Below the pieces are notes generated by a model. It had not been told where the DNA came from, did not search any database, and saw nothing but the letters and a program-made list of their open reading frames with translations. A program made the position numbers and the translations under genes. Below are positions 1-9,928 of a stretch of 39,165 nucleotides of DNA, piece after piece. Every line of letters begins with the position of its first letter. Position 1 is the stretch's first letter. The DNA is from Ministeria vibrans ATCC 50519 (taxonomy: Eukaryota > Opisthokonta > Filasterea). The stretch is taken from NCBI GenBank assembly GCA_943704425.1, contig CALSCP010001494.1, forward strand, positions 148,131 through 187,295, in the 5' to 3' direction.

Positions 1-93
1 GGGGGGGGGCACGCCGTTGTATAGCGCTCTCGTGCGCCGTGTGGTCGGACACGCGTAAGCGCAGTGGACGTGCGAGCGAGAGCAGAGCCGTAC

Positions 94-227
94 CGGACAG
101 CTTGGAAGCTCCCTTCGTCCATCGAGTAGATTTCCTCCACCTGCGCATTTTTGACGCCAATGTTGTTGATCAGCTCAGTGAACACACCCGGATCCGACTC
201 GATGGTGCACCAGCCAGAAGAAGACAT
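94..227 (-). CDS. UCHL5: UCH37/UCHL5-like ubiquitin C-terminal hydrolase, first exon only
   Basis: Partial gene running off the left edge. The minus strand from the ATG at 227 reads [20 protein letters not shown] and continues with a [18 protein letters not shown] segment, 44 codons plus two bases, before a GTACGG donor at 93-88. This matches the N-terminus of peptidase C12 (UCH) enzymes of the UCH37 type: a [13 protein letters not shown] start followed by AQVEEI. UCH37 is a cysteine protease that trims ubiquitin chains on the 26S proteasome and also associates with INO80. The catalytic Cys, His and Asp lie in exons outside the window, so activity cannot be judged. The remaining bases 1-87 are intron. 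It is divergent from CSN1, with only 72 bases between the start codons. Confidence 0.82.
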
Positions 228-299
228 AATGGACGGATGAAAAATATGATTATTATTCGAATAATCAATAAATTCAGTAATTTACTTTCTTTTTACGCC
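228..299. promoter_or_regulatory. Compact bidirectional promoter/5' leader region between UCHL5-like and CSN1
   Basis: Only 72 bases separate the two divergent ATGs. The stretch is AT-rich near the CSN1 side and holds no recognisable TATA box at a fixed distance. Because both 5' leaders must fit here, or the promoters must overlap the opposite first exon, shared regulation is an inference from spacing alone. Confidence 0.5.
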
Positions 300-937
300 A
301 TGAGTGCTATGGAAGACGATGAGTACATGGGCGAGGTAAGTCGAGCTATCCCTCAAAACCAGATTGCTCCTTCAGCCTCTTGATATTCTTCCTCTTGTCA
401 TTGTCTCACTGGTTGTGTATAGCGCGAACCTCTTTCGCCAGCTGAATCACTGCCCACAGCGATGCTGGTACGAATGCGTTCTCAGGCTACAGTCGAGAGA
501 GCACCACACACATACATACACACACACACACATACAAATAATATTTTATCGTTGGTTGAGCTGTTCGTTTTTCGCTTCGTCTCTTTTCACAGACGGATTC
601 CGTCGATGCAGCGCCCCTGCAGCAGCCAGCCGCCGACAAGCTGCTTGTTGAAGACCACTCTCTGGTACGGCGTCATCTGTGCGACGTGCCTGGCTCCACA
701 GCACACACACACACACACTAACTGTTTCGCTTTCCCTTCATCTGCGCAAAGGATCTCGAAATGTACATTGCGAACTACCAGGGACCCACAAAGGTTGCTC
801 GCCTTCAGCACATCGCCTCAGTCTGTCCATCTCTGGCAGTAAGTGTTCAATCCCATTATTGTGTCATTTTGTGTGTGTGTGTCTGTGTTGCATTAGTACT
901 CTTCCTGTCACTTTGTACTTTGTTTCTTTCTTCTCTC

Positions 938-1026
<89 letters not shown>

Positions 1027-2036
1027 CACACACACTTTCTTTCTCCCTCCTTTCTATCACTTTGTTTCTTTCTCCCTCCTTTCTATCACTTTGTTCTTTC
1101 TCTCTCCTTTCTCTCTCTATCACTGTGCCTTATCCATTTTGAACATTTTTTTACTTCTTCTTGTCCCTTTGTTTCTTTCTTACCTCTCTTCTTTGTCCTC
1201 TCTCTCTCTCTCTCGCTTGTAGGTTGATGCCTTGCGAATGGCCGCACGTGATCTGAAGAATACAGTCAACACCGCTCAGTATGTGCGTATCATTGAATTG
1301 CTCTATGCAACCCTGTAAGTTGAACATGTTGTTGCGTTTTCTTCACGTTTACTCAATGCACTTTCTTGTTTGCAGTGCCAACGCTAATGTAACTCCTGCC
1401 GCCGAAGACCAGTTAGATCATGCCTGGGTCGAATCTGTCAACAGAAAGGTGCATCTATGCAGCTTTTGTCTTTGTTCATCTTTTGTCCACATTGTGTAGG
1501 CGAATGCAACACTGGTACGACTCAACGACGAACTCAAATCGTACCGCAACACATCGATCAAGGAGAGCATTCGCTTGGGTTCCACCGAGATTGGCAACTT
1601 CCAGTATGCACGTGGGGACTATGGCGAGGCAGGCAAGTCGTACATGCGCACTCGCGACAACTGCACCACTCCCATCCACATTGCCGAGCTCTGCCTCAAC
1701 GTCATGCGTGTCGGCATCCAACAGCGTGCCTGGCAGCAGGTTATGAGCTACGTCAAGAGGGCTGAGACAACTCCGGGCGTGCCTACTTCCTCTCCCGAAC
1801 TCGCGTACCTCCTGAAGGTACAAAGACGAAAAAAGAACGAAAAAATGTTCGATCGCGACTCATTAACTCTCCTCTCTTGCATGTGCAGTGTTGTGCTGGT
1901 CTTGCGTCGCTCTCCTGCAGTTCGTATCGTCAAGCAGCCGTTGCATTCCTCGAGGCCAAAATTGATCCTTCCATTTCTTCTCCTTCCGAGTTCTTCTCCT
2001 TCCAGGTTCGCTTCTTTTTCTTTCATATGCACACAC

Positions 2037-2073
<37 letters not shown>

Positions 2074-3660
2074 GAAAGAAACAAAGTGATAGAGAGAGAG
2101 GAAGAAAGAAACAAAGTGATAGAGAGAGAGAGGAAGAAAGAAACAAAGTGATAGAGAGAGAGGAAGAAAGAAACAATGTGATAGAGAGAGAGAGAGAGAG
2201 AAAGGAGGGAGAAAGAAACAAAGCGATAGAGGGAGTTGGAAGAAATGAGATAGAGAGAAACAAAGTGATAGAGCGAGAGAGAAAAAGAGAGAGGGAGTAA
2301 GACACACACACCACTCATTTATACACTTCTTAACGTTTTTGTGCGGGTTTCTTTTCTTGTCATGTAGGACATTGCAGTTTACAGTGTCCTCTGTGCCCTT
2401 TCCACCTTCACACGACCCGAAATCAAGCGCCGCCTCATTGAGAATCCTTCCTTCAAAGGATTCCTAGAATACTCTCCAGAGGTAACTTATTTGTTTTTGC
2501 TATTGTCCTTTTTTTTAAAAGGGGTTCTTTCTCACCGCTCAATGGCACACTCACTCTATCTATCGCCTTTCAATCAATATGAAACAACCCACTCGCAATA
2601 TATTTGTCAATGAGAGCGAAAGAGAGTCCATATGAGCGAAGATTAAAAACAAATCAAAATATATATTTCCGTTTGTTCCACTGCAATCAACTCAGCTGAG
2701 ATAAATTCCTTCCCTTTGAATACATTATCTCAGTCCCCACAACAGTGGAAACAAGAAGACAACAACAACAAAAAAATACCATCTCCTGTTTTCTAATAAT
2801 AATTGATAATCTTTTGTGCTATTATTTTGTCTATTAGAGCCGCGAGATCCTGATGGGCTTCTACTCGTCACAGTACTCGTCAATGTTTCGTGCAATCAGC
2901 AAAGTTCGCGTAAGAACATACAAAGAAGGGATTTCTATTTTGTAATAATTTCTTCTTGTCATAGTCCAATTGGCTTTTGGATGTGTATCTTGCGTCTCAC
3001 GTTGAAACGGTTCGTACTGATAATTTATGTCAAGAAGTATAATACTAATAATAATTCGTATATTAATATTGCTTTGGAACGCGACAGCTTTTGGGCTCGA
3101 TCCGCACGAAAGCTATTGTGCAATACACATCTCCCTTTGTTACGATTGACATGAGTCGCATGGCGGACTCGTTTGCTTGTGATGTCAGTGCTCTCGAACA
3201 AGGTAAACAGCGTGAAAATAAGTCATAACAACAACGGATGAACAACCCTTTATGTCGTATATATGCGTGTGTAGAACTTACTGCGCTGATTATGAGTGGG
3301 AATATTTCTGCGCGCATCGACTCACACAAGAAAGTGCTGATTGCGCGTGAAGTGAACGATCGCGGCGCAACGTATTCCAAGGCACTCGCAGCCGGCGAAG
3401 CCTATCAGGTATGCAACGTACATAAATAATATCATTGTGGTTTTGATCGCAATGGTTAGCGGGAGGTGCGGGCCATTCTGCTGCGCATCTCGATGATTCA
3501 AGAGGACAAGACGGTGCGCGCCAAGGGACGGGATGTGTCTGACTTTGATGAGTTGACCAGTCGTGAGACGATGATGCGTGTACGTGGACGAGCCCACCCG
3601 CGACGTACTGGCGATAGAAGTGGTCTTTTCGGGGAACGCTTGGCGAATTCCGATATGTGA
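300..3660 (+). CDS. CSN1: COP9 signalosome subunit 1 (CSN1/GPS1), 14 exons
   Basis: CSN1 is the RPN7/PCI scaffold subunit of the COP9 signalosome, which removes NEDD8 from cullin-RING ligases. Exons by splice consensus: 300-335, 423-467, 593-664, 752-838, 1223-1314, 1376-1448, 1500-1817, 1889-2005, 2368-2481, 2838-2909, 2965-3009, 3088-3202, 3275-3408, 3460-3660. All phases agree and give 506 residues, close to the family's usual length. Recognisable segments are DLEMYIANYQG..RLQHIA, the RPN7 helices with SIKESIRLG and CLNVMRVG, then a PCI domain with SNWLLDVYLASHVET, MSRMADSF and SGNISARIDS near the C-terminus. Several introns are only 51 to 61 bases, while introns 4 and 8 are swollen by CT/GA repeats. 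The acidic N-terminus (MSAMEDDEYMGE) sits on a 36-base first exon. An upstream in-frame ATG is possible but lacks family support. Confidence 0.94.
905..1216. repeat. CT-rich simple repeat in CSN1 intron 4
   Basis: A nearly pure (CT)n run at about 933-1022 is followed by imperfect copies of a unit containing CTATCACTTTGTTTCTTTCT, at about 1051, 1081 and 1110. It lies wholly inside the intron 839-1222. The long Ser/Leu reading frames across it are artefacts of the dinucleotide repeat. Confidence 0.9.
2039..2300. repeat. GA-rich simple repeat in CSN1 intron 8
   Basis: A (GA)n run is followed by about six copies of GAAAGAAACAAAGTGATAGA spaced by GA runs. This is the reverse complement of the motif in intron 4 of the same gene. 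It lies inside the intron 2006-2367 and encodes nothing believable. Confidence 0.9.
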
Positions 3661-3779
3661 TGAGACCAAAAAAAACAACAAAAAAGTGAAAGTAATACAC
3701 ATTTAAACTAATTGATAGTAGTGCGCGGTTGAAAGGAAACCAACCCCATTCGTATTGTACAACGTCGAAAAGGCTCAAC

Positions 3780-4634
3780 TCAAACGGTGTGCTTTTGGAC
3801 AGTACATCGCCAGGTGGCAATGTCAGGAAGATGGTCAAGGACTGGACAGTGTGGTCGTGGATGTGAAACGTAGTTGTCGCGATGCTCAGTCGAGCGTGCC
3901 AGTGACGCATGAGGCCCAAAAGCCTTGACGTGTGGGCGTACCACAACTTGTGTGTCGGGTCTTGACTGGACGTAGGGACGGTACTCGTGGGTGTACATCG
4001 AGTCGCCATGTAGTGGTGGGAGTGGGCTGCGCTCATCGAGCACACGGCGTCGCCGTGTTTCCAAAGGCTGCACTCCAAAATCTTGCTGTGTGGTGGACAC
4101 ACCGTAAAAGGGTCTCCCGCTAAAATCACCAGTAGACAGAGGGCGTGCGCGGGCAGGTGTCGCTCCGTGATATGGCACATAATCGGCGCGATGCGTTGTC
4201 AGGCGGGCGCACCCTGGAAGCTCACCACGTAGCTCCGCTGGACGTAGCCGTTCGACAGGGCAAACGCGAGGTACATACTCTGACAAGTACTCGGTCGACG
4301 TTTCGGACGGGCCAGCGCGGAAGGGAGGCTGGGTCATGAGTTGGAAAGGAGTGCAAACAACAACAAGCCGTTGTCATGGACACACAAAATTTCATTTCCT
4401 GCGTACCTGCTTATGACGAGGCCCACGCGACGTCACGCGATGTGCTGGATAGTCAGTGACATAAGTACTACTTCGGCAAACCTCGGGAACGCGCTCTGGG
4501 TGAAGTGAGCAGCGGTGCCGACCGCAAGTGCAAATAGCACACATGCAAATTGCGGTGGCGCTCCGGGTATGAGGTCTATCAAATCTAGAGCCGCGTGTAC
4601 GTATATTCCGTCTACTATAATCATCAGACGACAT
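3780..4634 (-). CDS. SAXO-type stabilizer of axonemal microtubules, 2 exons
   Basis: Two minus-strand exons, 4634-4407 and 4328-3780, are joined by a 78-base GT-AG intron (donor GTACGC, acceptor CCCAG) in phase 0, giving 258 residues. Near residue 30 is the Cys-rich stretch ICMCAICTCGRHRC, which resembles the N-terminal CxCxxCxCGRHxC motif of SAXO/FAM154 proteins. It is followed by at least six Mn-like modules of the S/T-T-x(3)-D/E-Y/F pattern: STYVTDYPAH, STEYLSEYVP, LTTHRADYVPY, GVSTTQQDFG, DSMYTHEYRPYV and ARSTEHRDNYV. In animals these modules bind and stabilise ciliary and centriolar microtubules, so the organism probably has a flagellum. The protein is shorter than animal SAXO1. The stop lies only 120 bases from the CSN1 stop (convergent pair). 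The start at 4634 is less certain than the rest. Confidence 0.78.
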
Positions 4635-5659
4635 GATCAGAACAACGCAACGAACAAGTAAACTGAAGCAAAAAAATTAAATACAGCTATAGAGATGTAT
4701 AATTTATACGAAACATTTTTGCATAATCAATCAGGGGGGGGACCGTCGATGAACCGTCGATATTCTCGCCAAAGAGGTGTTCACGACGCAACCACGCCTC
4801 GTCTTCTTTCCACGCACAACTCATGCTCTGGCTCGCTCGCTCACTTCCCTTCTGGACAGACAGTCTGAGTGAGTGAGCGAGTGAACATACTCTATCACCT
4901 TAATTCACCTGTATGTTGGTGACGCCTCTCCAAAGAGTTTGAAGCGGCCATTTCAGATGGCACTATAGGTACGAGGAAAAATCGGGTCAGGAGAGACACA
5001 AGCGAAAAACTTTTATGTGTGACAAAACAAAAATGTATAACAATTATTTTCTTCATTAGTGCGCACCGGACCCTCTGCTCTGCGTATCTGAAATTTAATT
5101 CTGATTATTTTGGAATTATTTTGTTTTAATCTTTTCTCTAAATTTCTAAGGTGAGTTACTACTTCCACCACCACGGGGCACGTGGTGCAGAGGTTGTGTA
5201 CGCGTGTGTTCGGATGCGAAATGGGGCGTTTTGTGCGGGGGGGGGGAGATTATTTTGAAGTTATTTTCCGTTTTTTCTCCGTTTTTTCGAGTTTTTTTTT
5301 GCAGAGACACGTGTCCGCAAATTTATTGCGAGCATGCCTACCTCGTGCCATTGTGCGGAAGTGATGTATATGTGGCGTGTGATGCCGCTGGTGCAAACGG
5401 CGCGGTGGCAGGCCTCGAGGATTTTATGTGGCGGTCCGCTATGTTTTTTTCATGTTTTATTTAAACAACAAAAAAAATCGCGATTCGCCCTTTCCCCGTG
5501 TCAAAATTCGGTAGCGATATCGCCAAAATTGACACCACAGCGACCAAATGCCGGTCACCTCTTATTAGTAGTCAAAAAGGAAACGGTGACGACCGTAACT
5601 CAAATTTTCCACTGAATTTTTTATCAACCTCTATTATTTTTTTTCTTCTTCTATTATCA
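4635..5659. other. Intergenic region without a recognised gene
   Basis: AT-rich DNA upstream of SAXO (minus) and of the four-helix protein (plus). It holds poly-G runs (about 4735 and 5238), a possible hairpin (4836-4845 paired with 4872-4881) and a modest open stretch at 5204-5464 whose product has no recognisable family and is spoiled by low-complexity Phe runs. I do not call a gene here. Confidence 0.6.
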
Positions 5660-5910
5660 ATAATTCATTTCATTAATAAATGGGTTATTCTTCTTCTTCT
5701 TCTAGTATTTTATTTATTAATAATTAATAATAATAAATGGGTTGTATTCTATCTATACTAATAATTACGTGGTGACTGTATCATTAATAAATGGGTTGTA
5801 TTCTTCTTCTAATGTATCATTAATAAATGGGGTGTATTCTTCTTCTAATTAATAATAATAAGAAGAAGAAGAAGAATACAACCCATTTATTAATGATACA
5901 GTTAATAAGT
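5660..5910. repeat. Cluster of very short retrotransposon 3'-end fragments, inverted
   Basis: At least three plus-oriented copies or partial copies of ATTAATAAATGGGTTGTATT followed by TTCTTCTTCTAAT occur at about 5667, 5725, 5780 and 5817. One inverted copy lies at about 5861-5904. The same sequence forms the extreme 3' end of the LINE copies at 6936-10000, including GTGGTGACTGTATCATTAAT upstream of it at 5770. These are most simply read as extremely 5'-truncated insertions of that element, or tandem duplications of one. Confidence 0.75.
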
Positions 5911-5995
5911 AATAGACGAAGAAGAAGACAATAAAATATTATTATTATTGATGATGTTTTTCGTTTTTTTAATCAAAGCGACGACGCTGACGACG

Positions 5996-6613
5996 ATGAC
6001 GTTCTGCTTCCAAATATACAACGGCATTTTTCTTTTGGTTGGCGGCTTCACCTTGCTCGTCATCTCCGGGATCATTGCCAGCGACTCTACCATCCGCGGA
6101 TTCACGCCGTGTTACACCTACGAGCAGCTGGCTGCTGTTGCCGCCATAGGAATTATTATGTCACTGACTCTCATAGCGAATGGCATTGCCAATCTTGTGA
6201 TGGTATGCACGGCCCGCTCAATTGGCTCCAAGTGCTTTCAGATCTACAACGGCATTATGACCATCATTGGCGGACTTGCTTGGCTCGTGTTGGGCTGTAT
6301 CGAAGGATACGGAGCAAATTGGTATTTTAGGTGCTACGAGCCTGAGGAGTTGGCAGTGGCGGCGGCATTTGGCATCATCTTTGCCCTTGTTTTCCTCGCG
6401 GATGGCATTGCTAATCTTGTCATTGTGTGCAAACACCGCCAGAGTGACGCCCATGGCCAGTCGAATTCAATTCAGCTGTCGGAATCAACCAGCAAGTCCC
6501 ACGATTCTTCAAGTTTCTCCACCACAACCAGAGCAGACCACCCTCTTCCCTCCGCCCCGTACGCAAAAGAGCTGCCTCCCGCGTACTCCCCAGCCGGGGG
6601 CTCCCATGCTTGA
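5996..6613 (+). CDS. Internally duplicated four-helix membrane protein with a PPxY tail
   Basis: Family not recognised. The 205-residue product consists of two homologous modules of about 70 residues, each opening with CFQIYNGI and closing with a LxxxGIANLVxVC segment. Each module has two hydrophobic helices around a loop with a conserved Cys-Tyr pair (TPCYTYEQLA versus FRCYEPEELA). This predicts four membrane helices. A polar 50-residue cytoplasmic-type tail is rich in Ser/Thr and ends in APYAKELPPAYSPAGG, containing PPAY, a PPxY motif of the kind bound by WW domains such as those of NEDD4 ligases. The ATG at 5996 has A at -3. In-frame ATGs at 5951 and 5954 would add a hydrophobic leader, and a 5' exon upstream cannot be excluded because repeats abut the gene. 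No intron is evident. Confidence 0.7.
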   Translation: MTFCFQIYNGIFLLVGGFTLLVISGIIASDSTIRGFTPCYTYEQLAAVAAIGIIMSLTLIANGIANLVMVCTARSIGSKCFQIYNGIMTIIGGLAWLVLGCIEGYGANWYFRCYEPEELAVAAAFGIIFALVFLADGIANLVIVCKHRQSDAHGQSNSIQLSESTSKSHDSSSFSTTTRADHPLPSAPYAKELPPAYSPAGGSHA

Positions 6614-6935
6614 CACTATCAGTGAAATATGCAGCTCTTTTAGTTCTACAATTAAAATCAAGTCTGAAAAAAGCAGAAAAAAAGAAGGCCTTTCCTTCGG
6701 GCAAATCCACCACTAACCCTAACCCTAACCCTAATTTTTTTTAATCGCGTATTGCACCCTTTTTTGTTCACTCGCAGACTGCACCCTCTCCTATTTTCGA
6801 CTCACACACTGCACCCTTCTCTCATTACTCTTATTACATATTTATTTCATATTCTGCCCCTGCCTGACACGGATTCCCCTAGCAAATTTTATTTGTATTA
6901 TGACGTAATTATACGTATATACAAGCAAGACGTAA
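6614..6935. other. 3' flank of the four-helix gene, no gene seen
   Basis: The stretch contains the telomere-like tract (6713-6734) and a loose repeat with ACTGCACCC recurring at about 6778 and 6808, with a related TTGCACCC at 6752. It then becomes AT-rich up to the LINE tail. No coding potential or RNA gene is recognisable. Confidence 0.6.
6713..6734. repeat. Short interstitial telomere-like tract (CCCTAA)n
   Basis: CTAACCCTAACCCTAACCCTAA, about 3.7 units of the TTAGGG-type repeat on the opposite strand, flanked by unique DNA on the left and a T-run on the right. Too short to be a functional telomere. Confidence 0.85.
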
Positions 6936-6936
6936 T

Positions 6937-6970
<34 letters not shown>

Positions 6971-8660
6971 TAATAATAATTAGAAGAAGAATACAACCCA
7001 TTTATTAATGATACAGTCACACAGCCAGACCGCCTTGCAAACTCAACCGAAACTCTAGAGGTAACATGGGAGAACAGTGGCAGGTCAGAGTGCTGTGTCG
7101 TCGCTATCCAGTGAGGCAATCGCAATGGTACGCCATACCCAGTGGGGGCTTAGGGCTCTGACACCATGAAGGTGTCTGTCAGCAAGGAGTGTAAAAGTCG
7201 ACGTCGTGGTTGAAGCAATCGGATCGGTGGTCGGCGGCGGCAAGTCCAGGTGGCTGCGGGGCACTCCCGTGGTACACAGGCGGGGTGGGTCGGCTGCAGA
7301 GCGGCTGGCGTGCTTGTTGTCGTGACTGTGTGTTAGATTTTGATTATAAAGATATGAATGGGTAGGGGGAAAAAAGCGGGGGTTCGGGAGGGTCAATCAC
7401 TGGGTGGCGTTGACGGCGGCGATGAAGCATCTGTACATTTCCCCCAGGGGATGAAATGCTTTACAGTGCGTGTCGTTGGTCGCGCGCAGTGCCTCGGCAA
7501 GGGTCTTGCCGACCAGTGAGTCGTGTCGGTGTCGGTACACCGCTGGGTGAGCACAGTGGAGCAGGAAGTGTTCTGGACTCTCCAGCGGTGGTTGTCGCAG
7601 TTGCAGTTGTTGTTGTTGTTGTTGTTGTTGTTGCTGTGGCTGTGGGATGGCTGCGCACGCCCGACACCTGAACGTATCGGCCGTCGCACCAGCCGGAATG
7701 TTGAAGCGAGCAAAGGCTGGGCCCCTCATGCCACGACGGATGCAGGTGGTGCCCGTGATGAGTGTGTTGCAGCGCAGCAGCAGTAGCACCTGTCCAGACC
7801 TCTTCGGCATCTTGCTCAGGTACTTGGACGCGCTCAGTGGGTTGTACATTCTGTCCTTGAGAGGCGACGCACTCGTGGGCCCAGAGAGGTTTGGTGTTCC
7901 CTGGAGACGTGCGTGCCACTCCTTCGTTGACAGTCTTTCCGCAGTCTTCACAAGCTCGCCGTCTTTGACTCGATCGTACCGCAGCACTCGTCTTGCTGGT
8001 GCTCCCGCCGGCATCGGATGGAGCGTCTCGAGCGCGTTGAGGATCGACAGCGCGTGGAAGCGCTTCATCGTTCTCGGGGCCGCGGCCGCCCTCTCGGGGG
8101 TGTTTTCTAGTAGCGCTACGAACACCTGGGATGCCAGAGGCACCACTGCGAGAGTCGTGCCCCTCGCCAGGTGCTGAAGCAGGCCCGCTTGCAGTGCCCG
8201 CGCCCGGTTGGCGACGGGCTCGATGCCGAGCTCGCCCTCTAGTCCCACCAGTGGTGCAAATTGCGGCGCTCTCGCCAGTCTTCTGAGATCCTCGCTCTGC
8301 AGCAGGTTCAGCTCGTCATATTTCCCTGACGGTAGCACAATTGTTGCCTGGCCAAAGTCCATCGCACTCCTCACTGCCTGGACGTACACGTTTTGTAGAG
8401 CACCCACCCGTAGGTCTCGCACGAACACGCGCTGCCACACGGCGCGTGCCTTGCCGTACCTCTCCTTGATGCCCTCCGAGACTGACTGGGCCAGCCTGAG
8501 TCTGCGTGTGGGGCGCACGCCTGGCGCGACCGCCGGAGCCGAAAATGAGCCGTTTATCCACAGGCCCCAGGTACTTGAAGCCTTTCTGATCGTCCACCTT
8601 CCTGAGCGCCACACCATCGAACTGCACCGGTGTCCACATCAGGTCGATTGGGTTCCTGAC
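6936..8660 (-). mobile_element. 5'-truncated non-LTR retrotransposon (LINE), copy A
   Basis: Minus-strand element. Its 5' end is truncated inside the reverse transcriptase thumb region, directly against the tail of copy B. The body encodes the C-terminal end of the polymerase protein, ending at 7397, then about 380 bases of 3' UTR. The 3' end is ATTAATAAATGGGTTGTATT, TTCTTCTTCT and a long (ATT)n tail (6936-6980 on the plus strand as (AAT)n). No endonuclease or RT catalytic core remains, so this copy cannot move by itself. Relative to copy B it lacks about 12 bases near 7017. Confidence 0.85.
7397..8658 (-). pseudogene. LINE polymerase C-terminal fragment (copy A), frameshifted
   Basis: The main frame is open from about 8617 to the stop at 7397. 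The segment at the 5' side (about 8656-8560), with VDDQKGFKYLG resembling the RT thumb 'kYLG' signature, is in another frame, so at least one frameshift lies near 8545-8565. Further down are a Gln-rich run and a C-terminal zinc-knuckle pattern, CRAC then SPEHFLLHC (CX2C...HX4C), typical of the region after the RT in many non-LTR elements. The frame ends in a short helical tail. I read this as a dead fragment. Confidence 0.8.
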
Positions 8661-9928
8661 AATAATAATTAGAAGAAGAAGAATACAACCCATTTATTAT
8701 TGATACAGTCACCACGCGAAGACACAGCCAGACCGCCTTGCAAACTCGACCGAAACTCTAGAGGTAACATGGGAGAACAGTGGCAGGTCATAGTGCTGTG
8801 TCGACGCTATCCAGTGAGGCAATCGCAATGGTACGCCATACCCCCAGAGGAGGCTTAGGGCTCTGACACCATGAAGGTGTCTGTCGGCAAGGAGTGTAAA
8901 GTCGAAGTCGTGGTTGAGGCAATCGGATCGGTGGTCGGCGGCGGCAAGTCCAGGTGGCTGCGGGGCGCTCCCGTGGTACACAGGCGGGGCGGGTCGGCTG
9001 TAGGGCGGCTGGTGTGCTTGTTGTCGTGACTGTGTGTTAGATTATGAGGATAGAGATATGGATGGGTAGGGGGGAAAAAACGAGGGGTTCGGAAGGGCGA
9101 GTCAATGGGTGGCGTTGACGGCGACGATGAAGCATTTGTACATCTCCCCCAGGGGATGAAGTGCTTCATAGTGCGTGTCGTTGGTCGCGCGCAATGCCTC
9201 GGCAAGGGTCTTGCCGACCAGTGAGTCGTGTCGGTGTCGGTACACCGCTGGGTGAGCACAGTGGAGCAGGAAGTGTTCTGGGCTCTCCAGCGGTGGTTGT
9301 TGCAGTTGTTGTTGTTGTTGTTGTTGTGGCTGTGGGATGGCTGCGCACGCCCGACACCGGAACGTGTCGACCGACGCGCCGGCGGGGATGTTGAAGCGCG
9401 CAAAAGCTGGGCCCGCCATGCCCCGGCTGATGCAGGTGGTGCCCGTGATAAGTGCGTTGCAGCGCAGCAGTAGCAGCACTTGCCCCGATCTCTTCGGCAT
9501 CTTGCTCAGGTACTTGGATGTGCTCAGTGGGTTGTACCTCCTGTCTTTGAGTGGCGACGCGCTCGTAGGTCCGCTGAGGCTGGGCGTGTCTTGGAGACGC
9601 GCTCGCCACTCGTTTGTGGACAGACTCTCCGCTGTCTTCACGAGCTCGCCGTCCTTGACACGGTCGTAGCACAGGACCCGTCTAGCTGGCGCCCCCGCCG
9701 GCATTGGGTGCAGCGTCTCGAGCGTGTTGAGGATCGACAGCGCGTGAAAGCGCTTTTTCGCTCTCGGAGCCGCCGCTGCTCTTTCCGGGGTGTTCGCCAG
9801 CAGTGCCTCGAACACCTGAGATGCCAGGGGCACCACCGCAAGGGTCGTGCCTCTCGCCAAGTGTTGAAGCAGGCCCGCTTGCAGCGCTCTCGCCCGGCCG
9901 GCGACCGGCTCAATGCCAAGCTCACCTC
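8661..9928 (-). mobile_element. 5'-truncated LINE, copy B
   Basis: A second copy of the same family in the same orientation, joined head to tail with copy A. Its AATAATAATT tail (8661-8670) directly follows the truncated start of A. The coding remnant starts at about 9928 within GELGIEPVAGRARALQAGLL, equivalent to an internal position of A, and is open to the stop at 9102. It includes the CX2C...HX4C zinc knuckle and a shorter Gln run than A. The 3' UTR matches A closely over about 430 bases. Confidence 0.85.

Noticed and set aside
679-1227. Long Ser/Leu open frames through the CT repeat
   Set aside because: They are produced by dinucleotide repeats inside a CSN1 intron and have no complexity or family resemblance.
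1748-2318. Antisense frames with SLSITLFLS repeats
   Set aside because: Same cause on the other strand: GA repeat in CSN1 intron 8.
3290-4180. 296-codon antisense frame overlapping SAXO and CSN1 exons
   Set aside because: It runs in a different frame from the SAXO exon, overlaps CSN1 coding exons and shows no domain; the SAXO frame explains the DNA better.
5204-5464. Open frame containing CPQIYCEHAYLVPLCG
   Set aside because: No family recognised, Phe-rich low-complexity start, no supporting splice partner; possible but unsupported.
7085-7396. Frames in the LINE 3' UTR
   Set aside because: Located between the LINE stop codon and its tail, not conserved in frame between copies A and B.
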